DNA of 64,000 nucleotides from Micropterix aruncella (lineage: Eukaryota; Arthropoda; Insecta; Lepidoptera; Micropterigidae): positions 25,780,072 to 25,844,071 of the forward strand of contig OX155971.1 of NCBI GenBank assembly GCA_944548615.1, written 5' to 3'. Below are positions 53,612 through 64,000 of this stretch, in pieces. Numbering within the stretch: position 1 is the stretch's first letter; each line of letters begins with the position of its first letter. The notes beneath the pieces are model-generated. The model ran no database searches. It was given only the letters and a program-made list of their open reading frames with translations, and was not told where the DNA came from. The position numbers and the translations under genes are program-made.

Positions 53612-53740
53612 GTAATGATATGGGGGAGGGGGGGGGGTGAAATCTTAATATCCGTCTGTATCTCGTTTTTTTTCGAAAATCTTCTTCCTTGTGGGTTGGT
53701 AGGCCGATAAAGTAAAATAGCAGTAAAGTAGATTCGCAAA
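53612..53740 (+). repeat. Repeat family D, right-end fragment
   Basis: ATATGGGGGAGGGGGGGGGG then ATATCCGTCTGTATCTCG and GGGTTGGTAGGCCGATAAAG match the right part of copy 1 (4005-4115). Confidence 0.6.
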
Positions 53741-54656
53741 ATATAAAGTTATAAAAATTATTGACACCATGCGATTTCGCAGAAACTGCGGACATTGACC
53801 GTTTTAAGGAATATTTTTCAAGAAATAATAGCGAAATATCCCCGCATCGGTATAGGTTTCATGGTTTTTAAAAGTTTTAATTTATGTTTCATTTTCTGCT
53901 AGATATTAATGTTGGATATATTTGCTACGAGCTGCCTGTATAGGTGATTTTAATAACAGTATTATCTCCCTTTTCCCGCAAATATAAACTTTCCCATTAG
54001 GTTAAGGTTAGCTATAAGATATTTCTTCACCGCAATAAGCTCTCCGATTTGTTTCAGCAAATAAAGCGTTTTATTTTTATCAGTTCAACATTTCTTTCGA
54101 TAAGGATGAACAAAACTCACGAATAAACGCAGAAGTTAACAGGCGTTGATCTCCGTCAACCGTGTTAGTACTCATAAAGCATGTTCGTATGCCAGTCCCA
54201 GCAGAAATTCTTTACTTCTTGGTCCTGCTGTTCAAAAATATCATTTACTGACAAGTTCTTTAATAAGCAGTTGCTTATTAAAGTTACCAGCGAAGTTGCC
54301 ATCTTCTACTTATTCTCGGAAACATTGTTTCTATCTTGATTTCGATTATTTATGTTAAAATAGCTACACCAATGCTCTAGTCACCTAATAAGTCAATCGT
54401 TATATTGCTATATTGCGATAAGCTGCACTGGGAAGAAAAAAAACTGACAACATTTTGAGAACCAACGCCGATATTTATCTCGCATTCGCTGACTTGTCAA
54501 TTTCCACCCTTCCCATTAGAGATTTAGTGTAAGTAAGGGGTGCCTTAACTGTTAAGGGGGACATCTATTTATCAGATGAATTTTGCTCAGTACTTAGCGA
54601 AGATTAATCTTCCAGCAGGAAGGAGAAAAATTGCTGAATATGAATATAATACAGAT
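53741..54656. other. No supported gene
   Basis: AT-rich with a small ORF (54146-54358) that lacks a domain. CTTTAATAAGCAGTTGCTTATTAAAG at 54259-54284 is a small palindrome. Confidence 0.4.
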
Positions 54657-54922
54657 TGTGCGAGCAGGGGCGTCATTTGATAGGGGCAGGGGGGGGCAAT
54701 TGCCCCCCCCCCTATAATTTTGGAACTTACAAAAAAATCTGATATTTTTACCTACTATTTATAAGTACATATATTAATTGATCGCTTGGTTATTTATAAA
54801 AGAAAACGAACTTTTTTGGTTGGTTGGGTATGGATGAAAAAATGTATCAAATTTTATTACATAGGCTTTATTTGTAAAAGGTATCATGAAACAAAATAAC
54901 TACGGTACATTCCAATGTCATG

Positions 54923-55486
54923 TTAGTGTAGCAAAGGGTATCGTCGTGGTTTCTTCGCCGCAAAATCATCCACCAATTGGTCTAGTGATATTTTTTTCAT
55001 TTCTTCTCTTTCAACCGCCATCAACATAAGTGAGGACAATCTTTCATCGCCAGTAGAACTTCGTAGGTACCCTTTTACTCTTTTCAGCACAGAGAAAAAT
55101 CTTTCATTTCCAGCTGTGGTGATAGGCAGTGTAGCAAAAATTTGCAACAGTTTTATCACTTCTGAGTATGCTACTGGAAGAACTCGGAGAGATTCGAGTA
55201 GTGACAAAACGGAGTTTTCATCGCCGGTTTGTAAATAGTTCCTAGCTAGGGGCAGTTGCAGTTGTAAAAGTTCTACATTTAGATTTTTTTTGTAGTTTTC
55301 TATCAATGGCTTTAATTTCTCTTCCGCCATGAAGGCTGGATTTTCGTTCTTTAAGCCATCTATTGCTGAGAACAGGCCTTCATTTTCGGAGAATCGGCGA
55401 TTGAATACCACGAGAATGCTGTCAACAACTTCGAAGTATATGGCCTTATTTTCAGTATTTTTATTACCCGTCGTTGACATTATCAC
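54923..55486 (-). pseudogene. hAT transposase C-terminal dimerisation domain
   Basis: 187 codons in a different frame from the upstream part, overlapping it by four bases, which indicates a small indel near 55483. VVDSILVVFNRRFSENEGLF is followed at about residues 100-165 by the hAT dimerisation core IKLLQIFATLPITTAGNERF and FSVLKRVKGYLRSSTGDERL, with the conserved NERFFS. It ends PRRYPLLH and TAG, 258 bp before the left terminus. The protein would need both lesions absent to be active, so this copy is non-autonomous. Confidence 0.88.
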
Positions 55487-57198
55487 ACTATCAGCGAGTC
55501 TATGAGGAACAGTCTTCGATCTTTTTGTTCACTCCATACAACACCACTACTGAGTGCCAAAGATTTAGCCTTCTCTAAAACCTCTAGGTATGTGTCGTCA
55601 GTTCTGGATGTTTTAAGTTCTTCTTCCGTACTTTTGATAAGATGCACGGCGGCTGCTAAATCAAGTTCTTCAGCTTGTAGCTGCTGTGATAGACAATAAG
55701 TAATGCCTAATATCTTCTCCAGAGCACAAAGCAGAAATATGAACTTTTTCTGTATTATTTGCGCTTTTATTCCTATACTCTCTGCCCTTTCCTTTTTTCC
55801 TTCATCTAGAACAGCCAAAATTGCCTGGTATGTCTTTCGAACTTTCATAACTGCATTAAACCAGTAGAACCATCTTGTAGTGATCGTCCTTTCCAAAGTC
55901 AGTACTGGTTTATTCATCCTCTGTTGTATTTTTACGAAAAGCTCATGGCGAGTAGCACTGTTGCACATGAATTGATAGAGAGTTTAAACTGTAGAAAAAA
56001 AATCTTTAACTTCGTCGCTGTTACCCAACACATGCACCAAAACAAGATTAAGTCGGTGAGCATGACAGTGGAAGTATGTAGCATGAGGGGCTAAATCTTT
56101 AATTCTCGCCTGGACCCCACTGACCCATCCTCTCATAACATTTGCTCCGTCGTAGCACTGACCAACGCAGTATTTTATGTCTAGTCCCTGATCCGATAAC
56201 ATCGATTGTATAGCGTTGGCAATACTTTCGGCACCACAGTCTTTTAGATGGTGGAGCCCGATTGCACGTTCATTTTTTTTTGTTTCTTCAGCATCAACAT
56301 AACGGATTAAAATTGCAAGCTGTTCCGATTTTGATGTATCTTTCGTTTCATCAGCCATTATAGCGAAGTATTTGGCTTGATTAGCTTTAGTGATAATGGT
56401 TTTCAGCAGTCTTGAAGAATAGACGTCGATTAAATCATTTTGATATTCCGGTGAGCAGTAATGATCATATCGACGGTTTAATTTATCTTTAATATAAGGA
56501 TCATCACCAGTCATGGTGTCTAACAGCTCGAGAAAGTTACCTCTGTTTTGAGAATTTTCTGATTCGTCGTGCCCTCTAAAAGCCAGACCTTGTCTGCCGA
56601 GAAAACCAGTCGCTTTCAGTAAAACTTTAATGTGCTTTCGATTTTCCTCTATATTTCCTGATCGCTGCGAGTCTAATAGAGATGATACTGACTTCTGTTG
56701 GGAGCTACGATTTTTAAATTCAGCCATTGATGTTATTGACGTTTTGTGTCTTTCTCCAAGTGCATGCTGCTTTAAAAGAGCAGAAGCATCTTTCCACTTT
56801 TTGAAGCCATTGTCTATAAAAGTACGACTGCCAGCTGCTTCACCCGGACGAACAGTAGAAGACTGTGCGTTGAAGTGTCGGCATGGGAAACAATACACAG
56901 CGTCTTCTGTTGTGGAGTATTCTATCCATTCATAGATGTCATAGAAACGAGCGGTGAACCTCCTTCCATTGGTTTTTGGAAAATCTATGTTTGGCTGGGC
57001 GGGACATTCTAGTGAGTTAGTGCTAAGTAACTTACTCTGATTTTCTTTTGATGAGGTGTGCGAGAAAGACGGAGTTAACGCAGTAGCTAGACGGGATATT
57101 CCATGTGTCGCTATTGCTGCAGCCAGGGAAGATACCTGAGCTATTGTGCTACCTTTGACATTCTTAGTTGTTGCCGTAGGCTCAAAAGATGATTGCAC
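55483..57198 (-). pseudogene. hAT transposase N-terminal and catalytic part (ZMYM1-like)
   Basis: The open frame 57198-55984 (404 codons; the frame is open upstream of the GTG at 57198 for about 14 more codons, with no good ATG) has a TTF-type zinc finger at about residues 75-155 (CFPC at 103-106, then H145 and H151). A DUF4371/RNase H-like domain follows: KYFAIMADETKDTSKSEQLA carries the first catalytic Asp (283), CVGQCYDGANVMRG carries the second (350), and YFHCHAHRLNLV is at 375-386. A TAA right after FSTV (55984-55986) stops it, but the same frame continues to 55483 (TLYQFMCNSATRHELF...), so this is a nonsense mutation rather than a domain end. The continuation ends by frameshift at ~55483. 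Confidence 0.88.
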
Positions 57199-57360
57199 TT
57201 TTAAAGTATCATTAGCGGCTTCATCTGTTTCTTGTATGAAATTATATTACAGTTTCTTCAGAATTTAGATTATATTAGACGATAATTAGGTAAATTTAAA
57301 GAACCAATAACAAAACGCTACTTAATTAAATAGATACATTTTTTATTACTTATATATGCC

Positions 57361-57537
<177 letters not shown>

Positions 57538-57642
57538 AATTTTTATGGTTTTTGTTTTTTTTAATAAAAACCTTGACAAAACAATGGCGCTTTGTGCATG
57601 CCCCCCCCAATCAAAATCTGAAATGACGCCCCTGTGTGCGAG

Positions 57643-57884
57643 CGATGAGCGCTTTAAATTCGAGAAATTAATTCTTCAGAATAATATAAAAAGCAACACA
57701 AATAACTTTGCCGAAAGCACTTAATTATATATGGGTGTCATTTTAAAAACCGGCATCTTCCAAGGGGCGAATCTGCACATTGGACTGAAAAATAACATCG
57801 GCATCGCTCTCCCTGCAATACGTCGTGATGTCCTGGCTGATTCTGAGTACCTGAGAAGGTCCAAGCCGTACAGCGGACATGACA
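57643..57884. other. Short spacer
   Basis: No supported gene; ORFs at 57721-58166 cross it and reflect the foldback element to the right. Confidence 0.4.
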
Positions 57885-58295
57885 TGACAACGGACGTACA
57901 GCCCAAGCCACATACAACGGACGTAAGACTCGGACAGGGAGCAGACGGGAAGAAACGTGTCTTTTCTGTATGTTTGACGTCGCGTCTTTTCTATACATTT
58001 TGTATGAAAGTTCTTTAAACGGTCTCCGCAAAACATACATAAAAATCGGGGGCGCAGCCACGTTGACACCGGTTCTCCTCGTTGATACCGAAGTTAAGCA
58101 GCGTTGGGTTAATACTTGGATGGGTGACCGCCTGGTGTTTGACTGCGAGATTATATAAATGCTCACCTAGAAGATGGTGATAATAGGCAAAAAGGCGGGT
58201 TCCACAAAAAGGCACATGCCTTGTGGGTAAAAAAAAAACACGTATCTTCCATTCGAGTCTTACGTCCGGTGTGTCTGGCTTGGGCCTAAATGTGA
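57885..58295. mobile_element. Foldback-like element enclosing a 5S rRNA-like segment
   Basis: The left arm (57897-57960: CAGCCCAAGCCACATACAAC, GGACGTAAGACTCGGACAGG, GAAACGTGTC) is matched by the inverted right arm (58235-58290: CACGTATCTTCCATTCGAGT, CTTACGTCCGGTGTGTCTGG, CTTGGGCC). Arms of about 60 bp surround a ~270-bp core that contains the 5S-like sequence. No target duplication could be read. Confidence 0.65.
58064..58140 (+). pseudogene. 5S rRNA-like sequence (pseudogene or SINE3-type head)
   Basis: ACCGGTTCTCCTCGTTGATA, CCGAAGTTAAGCAGCGTTGG and GTTAATACTTGGATGGGTGA then CCGCCTGG correspond in order to the middle and 3' portions of eukaryotic 5S rRNA (…CGATCACCGAAGTTAAGCAG…TTAGTACTTGGATGGGTGACCGCCTGG). 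The first ~25 bases and the 3' closing stem are missing. The position inside inverted arms suggests a captured or SINE-derived segment rather than a 5S gene. Confidence 0.8.
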
Positions 58296-58474
58296 CGACC
58301 CAGAACACCCACTGCACGGGCAAGAACCATATTAAAATCGTCTGAAATCGCGGTAGTTATCCTTCAGCCACACACAACTGCTCCAAGGCAGCCAGTCTTC
58401 AAACCGCATCACTCAATGCTTAACTTTGCGTAGCAGTAAACGAAGAGATAGCACCAGGGTCCTGTCTTCCCTAT
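58296..58474. other. Short spacer
   Basis: No feature recognised. Confidence 0.4.
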
Positions 58475-59270
58475 ACCAATAAAATTTCTAGGAATTACAA
58501 TAGACAGTAAGCTTCAATGGGGTCCTCATATTGAATTATTAGCTGGAAGACTTAGCTCGGCAGCATTTGCAGTACGTCCCATAGTTTACTATTCTACTTC
58601 CATAGTTTAATGTCGTATGGGATTTTGCTCTGGGGCCGCGCAGCCGATATGCAAACGATATTTACTTTGCAGAAAAGAGCCATACGATCGATTTATTGTT
58701 TAAACTCCCGAGCATCGCTAAAAGAGAAATTTAAAGAGATCAATATTCTGACGGTTTATAGTCAGTATATATTCGATAACATAATGTATGTTCGTAAAAA
58801 CTTGCACAGGTTTCGTAGATTGGGTGACATTCACAATAGGAACACCAGGTTCAAAAATAAACTAGCCATTACGGGCTCTAGGTTAGCAAAAGTCAGTAAA
58901 TCTTTCATTGGAGACGGTGTTCGCTTTTATAACACTTTGCCTGAGGAACTAACCCTTTTACCAGACACTGAATTTAAAAAAATTGTTAAAGATACTTTGT
59001 GCTCTAAAGGCTATTATAAAATTAAAGATTTTTAAAGCGATACATTGGTCTGGTCAAGACGTTTTTGTGTAACATAGCTATGAAAACCATTTGTAAAGTG
59101 TTATTATTATTATTATTATTTTTATTACGTAAAGCCATTGATTATATTGTGTAGTAATCAATGGTAAAGCCTACAAGCAAGGCATAAATGTCTAGAAACA
59201 TAAGACGTTCGGAAAGTACTGTAAGTCTACTTCGAATAAAATCTATCTATCTATCTATCTATCTACCACC
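58475..59270 (+). pseudogene. 5'-truncated LINE with (ATCT)n tail
   Basis: Begins with PIKFLGITIDSKLQWGPHIE, then after a small deletion continues as the ORF 58610-59035: MSYGILLWGRAADMQTIFTL, QKRAIRSIYCLNSRASLKEK and IGDGVRFYNTLPEELTLLPD, ending KIKDF. The C-terminus is intact here, unlike the inverted copy at 17731-18530. The 3' UTR and ATCTATCTATCT tail end at 59268. No RT core is included. Confidence 0.88.
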
Positions 59271-59400
59271 TGGCGTAGTCTCAACAGGCTGAGGATAGGT
59301 GTGACAAGATGCCGAGCCAATCTCGTCAGCTAGGGCTGCACAGAGAATCCAATATGCAACTGTGGAACGCTGCAGGATGAAGATCACGAAGAGATCTCTG
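59271..59400 (+). pseudogene. LINE C-terminal scrap (different family)
   Basis: TWRSLNRLRIGVTRCRANLV and TENPICNCGTLQDEDHE resemble the L.RLR.G..R......W...NP.C.CG...QT..H segment found at the end of many LINE ORF2 proteins. It directly abuts the tail of the preceding LINE. Confidence 0.55.
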
Positions 59401-60361
59401 TATCCGAAACCGTTTCGATTATGGTCTGTTAATTTTGCCGGAAATATTTGACATCATTATTGCGATGGTTATTCTTATTATGGTTATGATTGCTCCATTG
59501 AAGTAGTAAGTTTGCACAATACTATCGTATTCGCATCGATCGTTCTTCGCCTGTGTAAGGGTAGGAACGAACAAAAGGTAATGAAATACAATTGGGCTGA
59601 GGACATAAAAGAGAAGACGTGATAAGTGGGAAATGAAGAGAGGGAGAGTGCGAGGGCGCGAGCGAGACGGAGCGAGAGGTTCATCTTGGATTCAGTGCGG
59701 ATCACATCGATCGCTTTCGCAGCCCAAATCACAAGTGGATAAAGAGCTCAGCCAAAAGAGAAGCGGCGCGACGCCGACGTTGCCATGCAATGAATATTTC
59801 AACTAATGATATGGCAGTGCAATAGAAAAAGAAATAACCCTAAGAAACTTTTAATATACCAATGACTATCTACTCTCTAGTTCTATTTGACTACCTTTTT
59901 GTGACTATTATTATTGTCATTAATTTTCTAAATAATATAATTTTATTATATATTTTACTATATTTTTTCTGTGTCTATTTTAAATTACTACAAATATTAC
60001 AACTTTTATTTATATTTGATATTCTGATTATATTCATTTTTTAAATCATTTTGTATATTAGTTTTCTGCTTTAAAACAAACATGTATGACAATTGGACTT
60101 ATTTTGCCTATGTTTAAAATGCCTACCCTAGAACAAGTTCTTACTTAGTTTGGCGGCATGTGACTACCATCATATATAAGCGTGACACAACTTGCTGTGG
60201 TTTTATTAGTTTTAGGTTAAATTGTATTCCTCGTTTAAGCCTAGATATTAACTACGATTTGTGTTACGCTTGTTGCAAATAATGTACATTACCATACATA
60301 CTCATACTTACTCATACACAAATAAATAAATAAATATTAGTTACATATACAAATTGATTAT
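59401..60361. other. No supported gene; GA-rich segment 59620-59790
   Basis: 59630-59690 is a GAGAGGGAGAGTGCGAGGGC-type purine tract followed by mixed GC-richer sequence. This could be a promoter-proximal or GAGA-type regulatory stretch, but there is no gene to attach it to. 60100-60330 has a retroposon-3'-end look (GCCTACCCTAGAACAAGTTC ... AAATAAATAAATAAAT). Confidence 0.4.
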
Positions 60362-60405
60362 AGAGATATTAGCGCTGATATATGCGCTGATATAGGCGCT
60401 GATAG
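60362..60405. repeat. Minisatellite, ~12-bp unit (GCGCTGATATAT)
   Basis: AGCGCTGATATATGCGCTGA, TATAGGCGCTGATAG: three to four tandem units. Confidence 0.75.
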
Positions 60406-61019
60406 CATTGTTCGGCAAAACTAATAGCAACTTATTTGGCCATCTATTGGCTAACATTGACAATGAATGGTTTAAAAAATGACCGATAATTATAAAACTA
60501 AATAGTTTAACCAATGACAACAACAATAACATTCGATTATTAAAGCCATCTATCGTATTCTCATATAGGCTAGGAGGGTATGTCTTATGCTGTAAAACGC
60601 CCTGAGACGAGAGAAGTCACATTCGACTCTTCTGCTAATATGATTTCAACCATATTAAATAACAAGATTTCGTGCTGAAGAAACAAAAAAAAATGACGAA
60701 GAATTTACTGGAGTTCTAGGGAATCCAAAGCAGGCGAGATCATAATTCTTGCTGAGTTGGTTCCAATAATCATATTAAAACAAGATTTAGTGGGACTAGT
60801 TTGGGCTACAAACTAGGCGACGAAGCAGAGAGCTTCTCTAAATCTAAATGTATATAGCTGAAAGTCGAACCTGGATCGCAATGATCAATATCGTGCATAA
60901 GTTGAGTATCATCGGCATATCAGTGGTAATCACAGTGCAGCAAGTTACTGCTAAGTAGTTAAGAAATCTATAGGTACACGATTTAGTCAAGTGTACATGT
61001 ATACATTTAAATACGACTC
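60406..61019. other. No gene seen
   Basis: Unique-looking AT-rich sequence without features. Confidence 0.4.
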
Positions 61020-61125
61020 AAATCTATAACAACAAAGTGGCTAGTTACAAAAGATCTTATAGATCCAGGTGACATCAAGGGCTGGATACAAGCCCCCCCA
61101 CTTCGTTTACTACTACTACTATATA
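61020..61125 (+). pseudogene. 3' end of the 12455-13110 LINE family
   Basis: GTGGCTAGTTACAAAAGATC, TTATAGATCCAGGTGACATC, AAGGGCTGGATACAAGCCCC and the (TAC)n tail match the inverted 3' end at 12455-12560. Severely 5' truncated. Confidence 0.75.
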
Positions 61126-61149
61126 CCTATAACGGGCTTTCTTCGGTCA

Positions 61150-61416
61150 TTCGGGCACTTGGTTGCCAGTACGTCCAAATGAGAACCATTCATATACGTG
61201 CTCTTCTCTATCGTGTATTCCCTCAATCAACACCATCGTATCTCCGCGAGCTTTTTGAACTACTAAGTTCCCACGGTCTCGTACTTCGGTCGGCCTCGGA
61301 CAATTTACTCAAATTTTCTCGTCATAATACTAATTTATTCTCTTACTCCTGTGTCTATGGTGCGAAACATTGGATCGATCTCCCAGCAAATATACGAAAT
61401 TCGCCTTTTTAACCGA
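61150..61416 (+). pseudogene. LINE ORF2 C-terminus
   Basis: The 61179-61412 frame reads PSYLRELFELLSSHGLVLRS, then DNLLKFSRHNTNLFSYSCVY and GAKHWIDLPANIRNSPF, the W..LP..IR end typical of CR1/L2-like LINEs. The frame stops where the AACCGACTTC element begins, so the last residues are replaced. Confidence 0.65.
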
Positions 61417-62000
61417 CTTCAAAAAATGGAGGAAGTTATCAATTCGGTTGTATCTTTTTTTATTTTTTTAATTGTTTGTTACTTGAGAACTCTGCTATTT
61501 ACGAACCGATTTGAATAATTATTTTTTTATTTGAAAGGATATACTTGCAGATTGGTCCCAAAATCCTGTTCTCATGATGAGATCCATGAGGAATTGAGGG
61601 AACTCCTCAAATATTATCATATGAAGTTAAAAATGTACATGTTAATTCAATTCCGATGGCAATGTATTTTTTTTCATGTTAAGCATGACCCGATTCTACA
61701 CCCTGGGTTGGCTTCCGACGAGGGGACTCCTCAACAGTCAACAGCACAGACACGACATTTTGTATACTCATTCAGTTATGATAGCCCGTTTTAAGTTTCA
61801 CCATGACATGGCTGCTGCAACCAGGGTTGGCTCCCGACGAGGGGACTCATTAACGGTCAACAGCACAACTGCGGCGCCCAGGGTTGGCTTCCAACGAGGG
61901 AACTCCTCAACGGTCAACAGCACGGGCACAAAATTTTGTATACGCATTCAATTACGATAGCCCGTTCTAAGTATCACCATGATATGGCTGCTGCACTTTT
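61417..62000 (-). repeat. Repeat family B ('AACCGACTTC' element) with ~118-bp internal units
   Basis: Starts AACCGACTTCAAAAAATGGA and GGAAGTTATCAATTCGGTTG, a phrase widespread in moth and butterfly genomes. It then holds two or three inverted copies of the 118-bp unit seen at 6214-6924 (TTTGTATACGCATTCAATTA, GATAGCCCGTTCTAAG, CCATGA.ATGGCTGCTGCA). Confidence 0.75.
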
Positions 62001-62395
62001 TGGTAAAACGGTTTTTTTTTTGTTACAACTTTGTGTATTATTTAGAATCATTCCAGACTCACCTCAAAAAGTATAACTTTTCTAAGAAGTAAGCAGTTCT
62101 TCCCTTTCTCTTTCTTGCCTCTCCGAAGTTTCTCTCCTAGGGCATTCTTAGTTTTTAATATGGTAGTTTGTATTTCGCGCAAAATAGCTTATTTGTTTCA
62201 TAATCTTTATGTCCACAACTCGCGCATGTAACACTGCACTGTAAAATTAGGTTAGTTGCAAGATATTGTCTTGTGGCAACAAGCTTGCCTTTTGTATTTT
62301 ATTTTTTAAAGTGCAAATGAAGGTTTTTCATTATTTTTTTTTCTTTCTATAATCAAAATTTTAACGAAAAAAACCGACTCCAATTTTTTTATAAG
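62001..62395. other. AT-rich spacer, no gene seen
   Basis: Ends with an AAAAAAACCGACTCCAATTT phrase, another edge of the family B element. Confidence 0.4.
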
Positions 62396-62515
62396 TGCAC
62401 CAGCCATGTCATGGTGAAACTTAGAACAGGCTATCATAACTAAATACGCATACAAAGTTTCGTGTCTCTGCTGTTGACCGTTGAGAAGTCACCTCGGGAG
62501 ACAACCCTGGTTCAC
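62396..62515 (+). repeat. Repeat family B, single unit
   Basis: AGCCATGTCATGGTGAAACT, TAGAACAGGCTATCATAACT and TGCTGTTGACCGTTGAGAAG: one 118-bp unit in the orientation of 6148-7190. Confidence 0.75.
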
Positions 62516-62529
62516 AGTATAATAACACC

Positions 62530-62904
62530 CAGTAAGTTCACTCAAGAGCTACAAGGCAACGCGAGAAGAGGGTGCGACGGAAGTGTGGCCAGGGGTAAGT
62601 CATGACGCGTCCTTAGGCCCATAGTTACGGCGCTGTGGGCTGTGACGCGCTGTGGGCGCAGTTTGTATCCGCTCTTACTATTACTTTTTTGTGGAGGTTT
62701 ACGAGTCGACGCCATATGGTATTCTCAGATCAAATCTGTAGGATAATAGCATCTGCGTCGCCGGGGCACCGTAAATGTGAACAAGACGATGCTTAAAGAA
62801 GAAGATGAGTAATCATATTACGATTTGTGATAGCCCTTAAGATTCCTGACGTCGCTTGCTTCGATTTCAATTTTCTTCTAAGAGAAGCTATTGACTGGTA
62901 TACT
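62530..62904 (+). repeat. Repeat family G, partial units
   Basis: 62804-62900 (CATATTACGATTTGTGATAG, CGTCGCTTGCTTCGATTTCA) matches 63788-63850. 62545-62600 loosely matches 63910-63955 (GGGTGCGA, AGCTRCARGGC). Confidence 0.55.
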
Positions 62905-63235
62905 GTGCCTGGGTGTAGAATCAGGTCATGCTTAGCAGAAAAAATGCATTGTGAACCAACATGTAAATTTTCAACTTCATATGATAATATTTGAGGAGTT
63001 CCCTCAATTCCTCATGGATCCCATCATTAGAACAAGATTTCGATAAAGATTTACTTCCAGAAAGGATATACATACTTCCAGATGGGACCAATCTTGAAGT
63101 ATATCCTTTCAAAAAAAAACTATTATCCAAATCTGTTCATAAATCACGGAGTTCTGAGGTAACAAACATTGAAAAAAAAAGATTCAACCTAATTGATGAT
63201 CTCGTCCCTTTTTTTTAAGCCGGTTAAAAAACCAG
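62905..63235 (+). repeat. Repeat family B, inverted relative to 61417-62000
   Basis: GGGTGTAGAATCAGGTCATG, ACCAACATGTAAATTTTCAA, GAGTTCCCTCAATTCCTCAT and the final TTTTTTTTAAGCCGGTT mirror the left element, giving a large inverted pair across 61417-63235. The 75-codon ORF 62991-63218 lies in it. Confidence 0.7.
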
Positions 63236-64000
63236 GTTATTTGAGGATATGTCATATTTGATTTCGCTCATTTTTTTTATAACTATACGACATATTATTG
63301 ATTTGATTATAATTAACTATGCGAGGTAAAAGTCACACCAAAACGGTAATTATTATTTGTACTTTAAGCTCAGTATACCAAGTTAGAACAGTAAGCACTG
63401 TCTCGAGTGGCAAGGCGTTGCGGGGATAGCAGTGTTGGCCAAAGCCTGTAGTTGGCATTACGCGCTGGTGGGGCTTTTCAAACTTCTTGAACGTTTAAAT
63501 ATCTGTGTCGGCGAAGTAGCAGCTATATGACGGCCATATGCGAATTTGTTAAACATCAGCACAGTCGGTACGGACAATGCTTGAGCTCCAGTATTTATCC
63601 TATAACTAATATATAATATAAAATATTTATTATTTTAAATGGATTACAGATATAATGCAGTGTAATGTCCGCTCTACCACAAGATTAGCTTAGTGGAGCG
63701 ACATGAGACATTTTTAAAATACATACCTCTGCTTGAATCTTACAATGGGTCTGATGTATGTATAGTGTATTATAAAAAAAATATCTAGTAATCGTATTAC
63801 GATTTGTGGTAGCCCTAGGACTCGTGACGTCGCTCGCTTCGATTTCAATTTTATTTTAAAATGAGCTACTGTATGTATACTATCACAGTATATCGAGTTA
63901 GAAGCAGTAAGCGCACGTTCGAGCTGCAGGGCGAAGCGGATAGGGTGCGAGATAAGTGAGCAGAACGATACGTCTCGGCGAACGCTTTTGGTTGGTGTTA
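63236..64000 (+). repeat. Repeat family G, further partial units
   Basis: 63366-63425 (CAGTATACCAAGTTAGAACA, GTAAGCACTGTCTCGAGTGG) matches 63892-63945 (CAGTATATCGAGTTAGAAGC, AGTAAGCGCACGTTCGAGCT). 63788-63850 repeats 62804-62870. No gene is seen; the array runs off the window end. Confidence 0.55.

Noticed and set aside
58064..58140. Functional 5S rRNA gene
   Set aside because: The 5' quarter and closing stem are missing, and it is a single copy inside inverted arms.
57738..58323. Several 100-140-codon ORFs on the minus strand
   Set aside because: They cover the foldback arms and the 5S-like segment in different frames, so they cannot all be genes and none has a domain.

Overview
The window looks like nuclear genomic DNA of an insect, most likely a moth or butterfly. 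The background is AT-rich. It carries one clear arthropod-type host exon (a DM13 domain as in Skeletor), Helitron ends of the kind common in Lepidoptera (5'-TC...CTAG-3' with a subterminal hairpin), many decayed LINEs with short-repeat tails, and the AACCGACTTCAAAAAA-type repeat common in moths and butterflies. I see no bacterial operon, no CRISPR array and no intact tRNA gene. The species assignment is inference.

Host genes are sparse. On the minus strand, 5890-6127 is a 78-codon internal exon of a Skeletor-like DM13 protein with good splice sites. On the plus strand, 48628-49359 is the last exon of a probable secreted protein of unknown function. It is followed directly by three imperfect ~240-bp tandem copies of its own 3' end. 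Two further short stretches with splice-like borders (33850-33948 and 39130-39199) are weak exon candidates. Several GC-richer or homeodomain-site-rich stretches (9200-9520, 15125-15300, 18590-18900, 20436-20740, 28600-29300, 59600-59790) have no coding signal and may be regulatory or old unique sequence.

The rest is mostly transposable-element debris. LINE relics lie at 1-560, 12455-13110, 15590-16330, 17731-18530, 33175-33590, 34310-34500, 34976-35690, 38230-38960, 43801-44460, 45765-46229, 50427-52083, 52540-53590, 58475-59270 and 61020-61416. DNA elements include an almost complete hAT (54665-57634) with perfect 8-bp target duplications and a ZMYM-like transposase broken by one stop and one frameshift. 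There is also a shorter hAT (30546-31305, perfect TSD), a hAT relic (2442-3382), two mariner relics (17253-17660 and 22905-23300), four Helitron ends, and several foldback/MITE elements. One of these, at 57885-58295, encloses a 5S rRNA-like segment.

The most striking unexplained component is a GC-rich repeat of about 0.7 kb, called family A here, with at least twelve copies or pieces in both orientations and partly as inverted pairs: 910-1422, 10200-12020, 16561-17252, 18945-19250, 23597-23815, 24430-25385, 25890-27405 and 42357-43800. I do not recognise it. Other repeat families are named B (118-bp unit, 'AACCGACTTC' element), C ('ATTCCACCATAACTTCTAAACG' type), D (poly-G-containing), E (~255-bp unit, 20.75-24.2 kb), F (LINE/SINE 3' end) and G (last 1.5 kb). 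Nested insertions give relative ages: D lies within A, a Helitron within A, a hAT within a tandem array, and A within E.
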